Position numbers and translations under genes: made by a program. Positions 24,566 to 31,502 of a stretch of 31,502 nucleotides of DNA are shown here, in pieces. The stretch's first letter is position 1, and each line of letters starts with the position of its first letter. The notes below the pieces were generated by a model. That model had not been told where the DNA came from, did no database searches, and worked only from the letters and a program-made list of their open reading frames with translations. Location: assembly GCA_902388495.1 (NCBI GenBank), contig CABMPP010000039.1:1-31502 (forward strand), in the 5' to 3' direction. The stretch is from an uncultured Bacteroides sp. (GTDB lineage: Bacteria; Bacteroidota; Bacteroidia; Bacteroidales; Bacteroidaceae).

Positions 24566-26371
24566 TTATTGGCCTAGACCCTCAATAATCATACCCTTGC
24601 CTACCCATTTGTACACGTTAATCTTACATTGCATAAATGTAGTAGCCTCTTCAATCGGTTGCTCCTGGTTCGTATCACCTCCCAAGTCTACGTTCACATC
24701 GTCGTTTTCACCAATGCGGGCAACGCTATTGACGCTTACATGGTAAGACACGTTACGCATTACAGAATAGTACATAGGATGTGCTTTTGCATAACCATCA
24801 GTAAATACATTGATGCGATAGAAGCATTCCAGACCGACATTAGCACCGTCTGTAACAGTATTATACACGCCGATAGTAAGCGGAGTCAGATTAAAGCTGT
24901 TATCTACTGAAGCCTCATCTTCGCCTACTTTAACACTCCATCTCTTCATAGTGATGGTATAGTGTCCTGCTTTAGTGTCACCATTTACCATGACCGGAGT
25001 AAGGTATGCATATACGGTAGATTGAGTCACAGGAATTGCCACGGCATTATTATAAGCAGCTTCATTGGCACAGAATACTACATCATTTGCCGTAATATCA
25101 TCTTCTGCCGTATATTTCTCAGCAACTCTACGAGCTACCAATGCTTTGATATAGCCAACAATAGTCGCATCACTTAAATCTGTAGAAGTAAGATCAAGTC
25201 CGGGCTCTTTAGTGAATGAAGAGAATGCTACATTATATTCATAAGAGAAAATAGTATTTTCACCATTCTTCAAAGTGCTACTCGCAGCATATGTAAAGTC
25301 TTTGCTCGTTGCATCATATCCATCAACAATATACTCGTTGTCTGTAGGAACATATACACCTTTCACCAATACATAAGTAGTGTTTCCTACCTTTGCCTTA
25401 TTTTGTTCATGAGTATTTTCGGACATATAGATAGTAGTATTCAGTGCTTTATACTCATCGTCCATATCAAACCACTTTTCATTCCAAGAAGAAGCACCAC
25501 CAACTTCAGGAAGAGAGTACCAAGGAGTAGGATATACCTCGTTGGCATCTATCGGTTGCAGAAAATAGTAAGTATCCTGACTCAAGTTGTTCACTTTATA
25601 CTGTACATTCGAAAGAGCGGCCAAGGTGTTGGCGTTATCATCCTTTACATCCAAAGATATGATAGAGCCACTTCCTCCTAACTTCAAATCCAGTTTGGCA
25701 GCATTTCTATTTACATACATAGTAACAACATTATTCGCTTCTTGCACACTGGGGTCACTACTACTCATACCGGCTGTAACTTTCTCTTTACTGATACCGG
25801 CATGAAGAGTAACTTCGGTAGTTCCCGTCATCATCATAGCGTCCGAAGTCATCAAACCACCATCAACCAAACCGTCTGCTGCGGAATAAGTGGACATGCT
25901 CTGCACACTTTTCAAGAATTCAGCTATTGTAGTCTGCTTGACAGTAACCGAAGGATTTCCACACTTATTCAGGATTACACAAAAAGTCTTGGTTCCTGAA
26001 GTCACTTCCACCGGAGTGCCGGGAGCAAGTTTAGAAGCATCGTAATCAGGATCGGTATTATCTCCCAACTCTGATTCACCATATGCCTTCATCATTTCCA
26101 ACGTGCCATTCTCATCAAAGATATACAAATCCAACGACTTTACTGCCAATTCAAGAGCCTCGTCAGTATCCTCCGTACCATTCTCTCCAATTCCGGCCGC
26201 ACGTGTATTCACAGCTTCACCGATTGAGAAATTCAGCATAGCCCACGTCTTTTGACCGGCTACTACACCACTGTCCACACCCGGAGCATTTTCCGTAATG
26301 TCATCATTACTACAAGATGTCATAGCTAAAGAAGCTACGAATAACATCCCCAAAAGATTGTTTAACCTCAT
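24566..26371 (-). CDS. Mfa1-like major pilus subunit (type V fimbrillin)
   Basis: This 601-residue lipoprotein has a lipobox AMTSC (Cys20), a 37-residue leader and a trypsin-like cleavage site EAVNTRAAG after R57. In type V pilins such cleavage frees the donor-strand groove, and the C-terminal strand of one subunit is thought to complete the next. The motifs VKSLDLYIFDENG near residue 88 and VMRNVSYHVSVNSV near 540 and the C-terminus (CKINVYKWVGKGMIIEGL) match Mfa1-family major subunits. It directly follows the Mfa2-like anchor gene, which supports the call. The DNA upstream (26372-26430) has no good promoter, so expression should depend on the operon promoter. Confidence 0.88.
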   Translation of the reverse strand: MRLNNLLGMLFVASLAMTSCSNDDITENAPGVDSGVVAGQKTWAMLNFSIGEAVNTRAAGIGENGTEDTDEALELAVKSLDLYIFDENGTLEMMKAYGESELGDNTDPDYDASKLAPGTPVEVTSGTKTFCVILNKCGNPSVTVKQTTIAEFLKSVQSMSTYSAADGLVDGGLMTSDAMMMTGTTEVTLHAGISKEKVTAGMSSSDPSVQEANNVVTMYVNRNAAKLDLKLGGSGSIISLDVKDDNANTLAALSNVQYKVNNLSQDTYYFLQPIDANEVYPTPWYSLPEVGGASSWNEKWFDMDDEYKALNTTIYMSENTHEQNKAKVGNTTYVLVKGVYVPTDNEYIVDGYDATSKDFTYAASSTLKNGENTIFSYEYNVAFSSFTKEPGLDLTSTDLSDATIVGYIKALVARRVAEKYTAEDDITANDVVFCANEAAYNNAVAIPVTQSTVYAYLTPVMVNGDTKAGHYTITMKRWSVKVGEDEASVDNSFNLTPLTIGVYNTVTDGANVGLECFYRINVFTDGYAKAHPMYYSVMRNVSYHVSVNSVARIGENDDVNVDLGGDTNQEQPIEEATTFMQCKINVYKWVGKGMIIEGLGQ

Positions 26372-26430
26372 GTCTTTTCAAAATTTAATTGTTAATAAAT
26401 AAAAGTTATCTCTATAATATTTCACTGGTT

Positions 26431-27477
26431 TTATAACTCACTTCCTATGTCTTTCACCACCCATCCATTGATGATGATGCCTTGAACCATCCAAGTGTCA
26501 GCATGGGAGTGGTCGGAGCCCGTACAACAGAAATCTATGTCCACATTAAAATGGTCTTCCCTGTCTATATGCTCCTGTGTATCATAATGCCCGGTCAGGC
26601 GGATCAATTCAACAAGACCACGGGTGTAGCGACGCGTAACTCTGCCATCAGGTAATACCTCGCCGATTGTAATCTTTGCAGTACTACCCTCCGCCATCAG
26701 CCTTCCAATACGGAAATCGGCACGTACCGAAGCATAATCTATCGGGCTTTCTTCTTCCGAAGGAAGCAATTGCGGCATATATGTAAGGAAGCGTTCGCGT
26801 TGCAATTTGCCGGCAAAGTCATATTCTCCGTTCTTTATTTCCAGATAAGGACGTACGCTCTCTTCATGTCCCTTATCGGTACAATAAACACCATCATGGT
26901 CTTTCCAGCGGATGCGGATATGCACATTATTCGTCACCTGCATCAGGTCAATGGAGTCGTGCACCGTTTTTCCATTCACTACCCGTACTTTCTCCTCTTG
27001 TGTTTTACCGAAAAATAAGGTTTCGGGCATATCTGCTACCACGTATGCATTTTCGCTTGTTGTAGGATTAGCCGCAAGTTTCATGCGTGCTTCTTCCAGC
27101 GTAGTGATACCCGGAAGAAAAGCCTCGGGCTGCCATGCCGTACCACCGTTGCTCCATGACAAGATGGTATAATCTCCACCCGGCAAGGTTAAGAGGTGAT
27201 GATATCCGTTAGTAAAAGCCGGTTTCTCCGCTACGTCCCGGCGATAAAACAACCCGTCTTTATCAAAGACATAAAGTTCGGCACGGTTTACCTCTTGGCC
27301 AAAGTTGTCCACATTGCCCTTGTTGTGCCAATAGTAAGTCATGGCAATATCCACATTACCCTCTTGCGGACAATCGTCGTTGTCCTCGTGTATGCAACTA
27401 CTTAAACTTGCTCCTCCGGCCAGCAACAGAATACTAAGAATATATTTTGCTTGTATTTTCATAATTACCTTCCTCAT
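26431..27477 (-). CDS. Mfa2/FimB-like pilus anchor lipoprotein
   Basis: From the ATG at 27477 this is 348 residues. The lipobox LSSC puts the lipidated Cys at 28, and a Mfa2-type fold follows (GNVDIAMTYYWHN; EVNRAELYVFDKDGLF; LTLPGGDYTILSWSNGG; NNVHIRIRWKD). Unlike the other four large secreted proteins of the operon it has no Thr-Arg-Ala/Gly processing site after the leader, as expected for the subunit that stays lipid-bound and anchors the pilus. The chosen ATG overlaps the preceding stop as TAATG, implying coupled translation; longer frames upstream lie inside the previous gene. A start at 27462 is also possible. Confidence 0.88.
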   Translation of the reverse strand: MRKVIMKIQAKYILSILLLAGGASLSSCIHEDNDDCPQEGNVDIAMTYYWHNKGNVDNFGQEVNRAELYVFDKDGLFYRRDVAEKPAFTNGYHHLLTLPGGDYTILSWSNGGTAWQPEAFLPGITTLEEARMKLAANPTTSENAYVVADMPETLFFGKTQEEKVRVVNGKTVHDSIDLMQVTNNVHIRIRWKDHDGVYCTDKGHEESVRPYLEIKNGEYDFAGKLQRERFLTYMPQLLPSEEESPIDYASVRADFRIGRLMAEGSTAKITIGEVLPDGRVTRRYTRGLVELIRLTGHYDTQEHIDREDHFNVDIDFCCTGSDHSHADTWMVQGIIINGWVVKDIGSEL

Positions 27478-27764
27478 TATCTGTTTTCCAATTCTACATA
27501 ATCTTTCCTCCACAAGTGGCACACAAATGGAAATGAATGTTCCTGCGCAAGCGCCCCATCTATCAGTACACGATGCAAAAAGATATCTGCTTCAGGAAAT
27601 ACTTCTTCCGTCAAAGTAGCTTTCACTTCCGGCATAAAGACTTGTAAGTTGACTGCTGATTGTTCATAGGCTGCCCACTTGTTTTCTGCCGGCAACAGAA
27701 ACAAATGGATAAAATCCGTATTGACCGATTCCAACTGCAATATTTGTTCTAGACGTGGATTCAT
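27477..27764 (-). CDS. Small cytoplasmic protein heading the pilus operon
   Basis: This 95-residue protein has no signal peptide or membrane segment, so it should stay in the cytoplasm although all large downstream products are exported. It is mostly mixed helix/strand (LEQILQLESVNTDFIHLFLLP; VNLQVFMPEVKATLTEEVFPEAD) with a His/Cys-containing end (FPFVCHLWRKDYVELENR). Its stop overlaps the start of the anchor gene (TAATG), and it would be the first gene read from the invertible promoter. I do not recognise a family. A regulatory or leader function is possible but unproven. Confidence 0.7.
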   Translation of the reverse strand: MNPRLEQILQLESVNTDFIHLFLLPAENKWAAYEQSAVNLQVFMPEVKATLTEEVFPEADIFLHRVLIDGALAQEHSFPFVCHLWRKDYVELENR

Positions 27765-27801
27765 ACACCTTCGCTTTATTAATTCATAAGTTTTCTACTT
27801 C

Positions 27802-27824
27802 TCTCTTTCTACATAAGAAAGAGA
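27802..27824. repeat. Left recombination site of the invertible promoter
   Basis: A site with 9-bp inverted arms (TCTCTTTCT at 27802-27810, AGAAAGAGA at 27816-27824) around an asymmetric 5-bp centre, ACATA. This is the layout of a tyrosine recombinase crossover site. Its 17-bp core (27805-27821) is the exact reverse complement of 28013-28029. Confidence 0.85.
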
Positions 27825-28029
27825 TAGGTAAAATAATAAAGGATTATAAATCTGTTTTTCAGCTAGTTATAAAGAGAATAATAGGAAAATAGTATTGCTA
27901 TACAAAGAAAAGAAAGGAGGTCAAGGTAAAAGAAGAGAAAAAAAAGAAACCAGAAAATTTGTTGTTTTCCGTAAAAGAGCTATCTTTGCCACATGTTTTA
28001 ATGAAGATGTCCCTTTCTTATGTAGAAAG
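27805..28029. other. Invertible promoter element (OFF orientation)
   Basis: The perfect 17-bp inverted repeats CTTTCTACATAAGAAAG (27805-27821) and its reverse complement (28013-28029) bound a 191-bp segment with one consensus promoter. The promoter points right, away from the pilus operon that starts at 27764 on the minus strand, so this copy is OFF. After inversion the -7 box would occupy 27846-27853 on the minus strand, with a start site about 75 bp upstream of the first ORF. The recombinase gene overlaps the right end and is the likely catalyst. Inferred from sequence; flipping is not seen directly. Confidence 0.85.
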
Positions 28030-29072
28030 GGATATTTTTTATTTTTAGGGGGTACTTTCTGTTTTTCCCTGATAGGAATCTTCTCCGGAGGGGATTCAGT
28101 TATCGGGCGCAGCATCTGATCGAACATATCATTCACTTCCTTATCTACCCTATTCATGGAGATACGCGAAATATAGATTTGGGTAGTGCGGATCGAAGCA
28201 TGGCCTAAACATTGGCTGATCAGTTCTATTGATTTTCCGGATTCCAGCATCAGAGTGGCGAAAGTATGCCGCATCACATACGTACTAAGCCGAAGGCTCA
28301 GTCCTGCCATTCTTCCTATCTTGTGGGCATGACGGTTCACACGGTGCAAAGAAGACTGTTCAGAGATAGCACTGTCTTTTTTCTTTCGCCTGTTTTTGCT
28401 CCCATGCAAGAAAGGGAAAACATATATGCAATCTTCTTTCCGATAATGTTCGATGATCTTTTGAGCCTCAGAAGGTATCTTTGTATCAATAGGTATCTCA
28501 GTCTTGCTACGCAGATAGTGGATATGGTTATCAGCATCCACCATCTCCCACGTGAGATTGAAGACATCCTGAAACACCATACCACGCATAAAAAGCATAA
28601 AAAGAAGAATGTCCAGGCTTTCATGCAAATGCATCGAAAGCCTTTCGCGGAACTCCGGGTCGAGCAACTTATCAACCTCTTCTTTAGTCAAGGCACGTTT
28701 AGAAGATTGCTTGCCGGCAAAAGAAACTTCCCTGAATGGGCTAGGCTTTGCGGACGGTTTTATTTTAAGCAACTTGCAAGTGCCATTGTACATGGCACGT
28801 ACATTGCGGAAATAAAAGTCCGAAGTTTGCAGTTTGTTGGGATGCTGTGCTTTAAGCCAACCGACGAAACAAGATACCCATTTTTCATTGATCTCTTGCA
28901 AGGTCAAGGTCTCGGACTTCTCCGGCTGATACGCTTGCAATTTATGCACCGTACTCCGATAGTTGGCTGCCGTACGCAGATAGCCGTCCTTTTCTTTCTG
29001 CGCAATCAGCTTTCTAAAGCTTTCCAACAATAATACACTGCATCCCAATTCTGTTTTTGTCTTTTTCTTCAT
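27921..29072 (-). CDS. Tyrosine recombinase, likely DNA invertase of the pilus promoter
   Basis: The 383-residue integrase-family protein has an N-terminal SAM-like core-binding domain (about 15-105) and a C-terminal catalytic domain. Catalytic residues are R163 (FMRGMVFQDV), K190 (LRSKTEIPI), the YVMRH motif (Y265, R268, H269; Tyr replaces the usual His, as in Bacteroides invertases), H291 (LGHAS) and nucleophile Y300 (TTQIYI). A strong AGGAGG lies 4 bp before the ATG, unusual for Bacteroides. A possible TAAATTTG -7 box is at 29092-29099. The right recombination site lies inside codons 347-353, so residues 354-383 are encoded by the invertible DNA and would be replaced on inversion. Confidence 0.93.
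   Translation of the reverse strand: MKKKTKTELGCSVLLLESFRKLIAQKEKDGYLRTAANYRSTVHKLQAYQPEKSETLTLQEINEKWVSCFVGWLKAQHPNKLQTSDFYFRNVRAMYNGTCKLLKIKPSAKPSPFREVSFAGKQSSKRALTKEEVDKLLDPEFRERLSMHLHESLDILLFMLFMRGMVFQDVFNLTWEMVDADNHIHYLRSKTEIPIDTKIPSEAQKIIEHYRKEDCIYVFPFLHGSKNRRKKKDSAISEQSSLHRVNRHAHKIGRMAGLSLRLSTYVMRHTFATLMLESGKSIELISQCLGHASIRTTQIYISRISMNRVDKEVNDMFDQMLRPITESPPEKIPIREKQKVPPKNKKYPFLHKKGTSSLKHVAKIALLRKTTNFLVSFFSLLLP
27958..27988 (+). promoter_or_regulatory. Invertible promoter for the pilus operon, facing away
   Basis: TTTG (27958-27961), a 19-bp spacer and TATCTTTG (27981-27988) match the Bacteroides promoter consensus fully. As sequenced it reads rightward into the 3' end of the recombinase gene (antisense) and meets the hairpin at 28010-28046. 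No comparable promoter in the segment points toward the pilus operon. Confidence 0.85.
28010..28046 (+). terminator. Right recombination site doubling as a terminator
   Basis: TCCCTTTCT and AGAAAGGGA form a 9-bp stem with a 5-nt TATGT loop, followed by a T-rich tract at 28033-28046 (ATTTTTTATTTTT). It is 21 bp downstream of the rightward promoter, so that transcript should end here. The same bases are the right-hand recombinase site (core 28013-28029). Confidence 0.75.
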
Positions 29073-29091
29073 GTTTCCTCCTATTAAATTC

Positions 29092-29099
29092 CAAATTTA
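29092..29099 (-). promoter_or_regulatory. Possible -7 box of the recombinase gene
   Basis: TAAATTTG on the minus strand matches TAnnTTTG, 19 bp before the ATG. The nearest TTTG upstream is 27 bp away, too far for the usual spacing, so the promoter is weak or uncertain. Confidence 0.4.
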
Positions 29100-29348
29100 T
29101 TTTTCAGGGTGCTGATACTAAAAACACAAAGGGAGACACTCAGGTTTGTATCATTATATGTTTTTTATATTTCAGCCATCAGAAGTATACGATTCCTTAA
29201 AATCAGAGAGGCTCTTTGTCATTTTGACATTTTACATACCGATCAAATGTACAAAAAATGATCACAAGAATGAGAGATATGTTCTATTTTTGACGGGATA
29301 ACAAGTATTTTACTTTCTCTTTGAAAATACAGCCTTCCTTTTTTTTGC
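29100..29348. other. AT-rich divergent intergenic region with short palindromes
   Basis: Between the recombinase and the response regulator there is no gene. Two short dyads are visible: TGTCA/TGACA with a 3-bp centre (29217-29229), and GATCA (29241-29245) with TGATC (29259-29263). Either could be an operator for a divergent gene; I see no RNA gene or further repeat. Confidence 0.35.
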
Positions 29349-29356
29349 TACCTTTG
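29349..29356 (+). promoter_or_regulatory. -7 box of the OmpR-type two-component operon
   Basis: TACCTTTG lies 24 bp before the ATG at 29381 and supports that start over an in-frame upstream ATG at 29321, which would lie in front of the promoter. A TTTG at 29320-29323 is 25 bp upstream, longer than the usual 19-21. Confidence 0.6.
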
Positions 29357-29380
29357 CGAACAAACAGTGCCAAAAAGACG

Positions 29381-30067
29381 ATGCATACAATCCTCATTAT
29401 CGAAGACGAACAGAGAGTTGCCAGCCTGCTGAAGACAGGTTTGGAAGAAAACGGCTACCAGACAATGGTGGCCTATGACGGTGCAATGGGACTGCGATTG
29501 TTCCAGTCGTACACGTTCGACCTGGTTATATCCGACATCATCCTACCGAAAATGGATGGGTTTGAACTGGCCAAAGAGATACGCAAAACAAGCCCCAACA
29601 TCCCTATCCTGATGCTCACCGCACTGGGTTCTACCGACGACAAGCTCGACGGTTTCGATGCCGGAGCAGACGACTATATGGTAAAGCCCTTCGACTTCAG
29701 GGAACTCAACGCCAGAATAAAAGTGCTGCTGAAAAGAAACATCGAGTCTCCCCTCTCCACCCCCGACCACATCGCCTATGCCGATTTATACATCGACCTC
29801 AACGGGAAGAATGTCACCCGAAACGGCATTCCCATCAAACTATCCCCCAAAGAATACAATCTGCTGCTCTATATGGCAGAAAATCCCGAACGAGTCATCA
29901 GCCGTATAGAAATAGCCGAGAAAGTATGGAATACCCACTTCGACACCGGAACCAACTTCATAGATGTATACATCAACTACCTGCGAAAGAAGATAGACAG
30001 GGATTTTGAAACCAAACTGATCCATACCAAACCGGGAATGGGCTTTATACTGACCGACAAGCTATGA
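29381..30067 (+). CDS. OmpR/PhoB-family response regulator
   Basis: From the ATG at 29381 the protein is 228 residues. The receiver domain (1-120) carries E8/D9 in IIEDE, phospho-acceptor D52 (LVISDIILPKMDG), T80 and K102 (DYMVKPFDF). The C-terminal winged helix of the trans_reg_C type covers about 130-226 (KLSPKEYNLLLYMAENPERVISR, YINYLRKKID). It should be phosphorylated by the kinase encoded next, with which it overlaps by 4 bp (ATGA). The Bacteroidetes rprY-like group is similar, but no target gene can be assigned here. Confidence 0.94.
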   Translation: MHTILIIEDEQRVASLLKTGLEENGYQTMVAYDGAMGLRLFQSYTFDLVISDIILPKMDGFELAKEIRKTSPNIPILMLTALGSTDDKLDGFDAGADDYMVKPFDFRELNARIKVLLKRNIESPLSTPDHIAYADLYIDLNGKNVTRNGIPIKLSPKEYNLLLYMAENPERVISRIEIAEKVWNTHFDTGTNFIDVYINYLRKKIDRDFETKLIHTKPGMGFILTDKL

Positions 30068-31428
30068 AAATAAGAACCGCCCTTACCCTGAAGTATACCG
30101 CCATCATAGCAACCGTATTCCTGTTGTTCATGGTCACCATCTACTACGTCAGCGAGCACACCCGCAGCAACACCTTCTTCTACAACCTGAAAAGCGAAGC
30201 CGTGACCAAGGCGCATCTGTTCCTTAACAATAAGGTAGATGCCGAAATCATGCAATCCATCTACCTGAACAACAAGAACTTTATCAATGAGGTGGAAGTA
30301 GCCATCTACACGCCCGACTTCGAAATGCTGTATCACGATGCAATAGAGAACGACATCGTGAAAGAAGACCGGGCAATGATAGACCGCATCATGCAACAAA
30401 GGGAGATAGAGTTTCAGGAAAACGACTACCAAAGCATAGGCATGGTCTATACATTCAAAGGAAAAGAATACGTAGTGACGGCCGCGGCATACGACGGATA
30501 TGGGTATGCCAATCTCGAGAATCTGAAACACACCCTGTTCATACTGTTTGCCGCAGGGCTGTCGGTGCTGTTCATCGTGGGCTACCTGCTTGCGCGGATT
30601 TCGTTGAACCCCATCCGCACCATTGCCAAAGAGGCCGAAAGCATCACAGCCTCCCAAATGGCCAGACGCCTGCCCGTGAAAAGCCGGGACGAACTGGGCG
30701 AACTCAGCATTGCCTTCAACGCCCTGCTGGACCGGTTGGAAACTTCCTTCAACTCGCAGAAGATGTTCATCAGCAACGTGTCTCACGAACTGCGTACGCC
30801 CCTGGCAGCACTGACGGCCGAGCTGGACCTTGCCCTGCTCAAAGAGCGCACCCCGCAACAGTATCAGACGGCCATCGGCAATGCCCTGCAGGACGTACAC
30901 CGTATCATAAAGCTGACAGACGGCCTGCTGAACCTTGCCAAAGCCGATTATCAACCCGAGCAGATAAAGATAGAAGAGACCCGCCTCGACGAACTGTTGC
31001 TGGATGCCAGGGAACTGATACTGAAAGCACACCCCGACTACCATGTAGAGCTTATCTTCGGCCAGGAAGCGGAGAGCGACAACGTATTGACCGTAGCCGG
31101 AAACATCTATCTGCTGACAACGGCGTTCGTCAACCTGATAGAGAATAACTGCAAGTACTCTGCCAACAAGACTTCGTTTATCCAGATTTCATATTGGGAA
31201 GAATGGTCCATCATCCGCTTCTCGGACAATGGCATCGGCATATCCGATAAAGATAAAGACAAGTTGTTCACCCTGTTCTATCGGGGCGAGAACAAAGACA
31301 TAGCCCCCGGACATGGGATAGGAATGGCGCTGACGCAGAAAATAATAAACCTGCATAAAGGGGAAATCACGGTGCTGTCGCAGCAGAACGAAGGGACTAC
31401 GTTTATGATAAAGCTGCCGCATCTGTAG
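30064..31428 (+). CDS. Membrane sensor histidine kinase (HAMP-HisKA-HATPase)
   Basis: The 454-residue kinase has TM1 at about residues 8-28 (YTAIIATVFLLFMVTIYYV), a periplasmic sensor of roughly 130 residues, TM2 at about 160-182 and a HAMP linker (ARISLNPIRTIAKEAESITA). The HisKA box MFISNVSHELRTPLAAL has phospho-acceptor H241. The HATPase domain has the N-box (FVNLIENNCKYS), G1 (FSDNGIGIS) and G2 (GHGIGMALTQKI) motifs. It is translationally coupled to the response regulator through the ATGA overlap. The sensor domain gives no clue to the signal. A terminator follows 26 bp after the stop. Confidence 0.95.
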   Translation: MKIRTALTLKYTAIIATVFLLFMVTIYYVSEHTRSNTFFYNLKSEAVTKAHLFLNNKVDAEIMQSIYLNNKNFINEVEVAIYTPDFEMLYHDAIENDIVKEDRAMIDRIMQQREIEFQENDYQSIGMVYTFKGKEYVVTAAAYDGYGYANLENLKHTLFILFAAGLSVLFIVGYLLARISLNPIRTIAKEAESITASQMARRLPVKSRDELGELSIAFNALLDRLETSFNSQKMFISNVSHELRTPLAALTAELDLALLKERTPQQYQTAIGNALQDVHRIIKLTDGLLNLAKADYQPEQIKIEETRLDELLLDARELILKAHPDYHVELIFGQEAESDNVLTVAGNIYLLTTAFVNLIENNCKYSANKTSFIQISYWEEWSIIRFSDNGIGISDKDKDKLFTLFYRGENKDIAPGHGIGMALTQKIINLHKGEITVLSQQNEGTTFMIKLPHL

Positions 31429-31454
31429 ACGTTATATCGAACTGACGTTAAATA

Positions 31455-31496
31455 AGAAGGCTGAATCTTTTCGATAGATTCAGCCTTCTGTCTTTT
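31455..31496 (+). terminator. Rho-independent terminator of the two-component operon
   Basis: AGAAGGCTGAATCT (31455-31468) pairs perfectly with AGATTCAGCCTTCT (31476-31489) over 14 bp with a 7-nt loop, followed by GTCTTTT. Confidence 0.9.
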
Positions 31497-31502
31497 CGCT
31501 CA

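Noticed and set aside
27921..29072. Recombinase as a prophage or ICE integrase
   Set aside because: No other mobile-element genes or att sites lie nearby, whereas matched inverted sites and an invertible promoter adjoin it, favouring a local invertase.
29977..31044. 355-codon frame antisense to the sensor kinase
   Set aside because: A shadow of the kinase gene, whose HisKA and HATPase motifs are clear on the plus strand.

Overview
The window looks like a chromosome segment of a gut Bacteroides or close relative in the Bacteroidales. The signs are repeated TTTG-N19/20-TAnnTTTG promoters, type V (FimA/Mfa1-like) pilus lipoproteins, a NigD-like lipoprotein, a LytS/LytTR pair behind an RND pump, a secreted GH2 beta-mannosidase, and Shine-Dalgarno-poor starts. 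No species is assigned.

Layout. 1-960: tRNA-Ser(UGA), an array of degenerate 22-bp palindromic repeats and a small Cys-rich DUF6078-like gene, all on or beside the minus strand. 960-4290: short repeats, a palindrome upstream of pflB, then pflB-pflA for anaerobic pyruvate cleavage. 4284-7150: an ECF sigma factor followed by an unusual protein joining an anti-sigma-like N-terminus, one membrane helix and an outer-membrane beta-barrel domain; a NigD-like lipoprotein gene is divergent. 7210-14490: a complete RND efflux operon (adaptor, permease, TolC) with a LytS-type kinase and LytTR regulator. 14496-17130: secreted beta-mannosidase. 17170-19230: AbiE-type toxin-antitoxin operon with a possible gene remnant at its edge. 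19328-19531: tRNA-Ser(GGA) with promoter and terminator. 19584-29072: a type V pilus operon on the minus strand and a tyrosine recombinase, with a small invertible promoter between them. 29349-31502: an OmpR-type regulator and sensor kinase, closed by a terminator.

The most interesting system is the pilus switch. Two 17-bp perfect inverted repeats (27805-27821 and 28013-28029) bracket 191 bp that hold one consensus promoter, TTTG-N19-TATCTTTG. As sequenced, the promoter points away from the pilus operon (OFF) and runs straight into a hairpin plus T-tract made by the right-hand repeat. Inversion would put it about 75 bp upstream of the first pilus-operon ORF. The right-hand repeat also lies inside the 3' end of the recombinase gene, and the recombinase frame stays open in both orientations, so inversion would exchange its last 30 residues for a different 23-residue tail. 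The enzyme, its likely target, the promoter, a conditional terminator and the controlled operon therefore sit in one compact unit. All of this is read from sequence; no inversion has been observed here.
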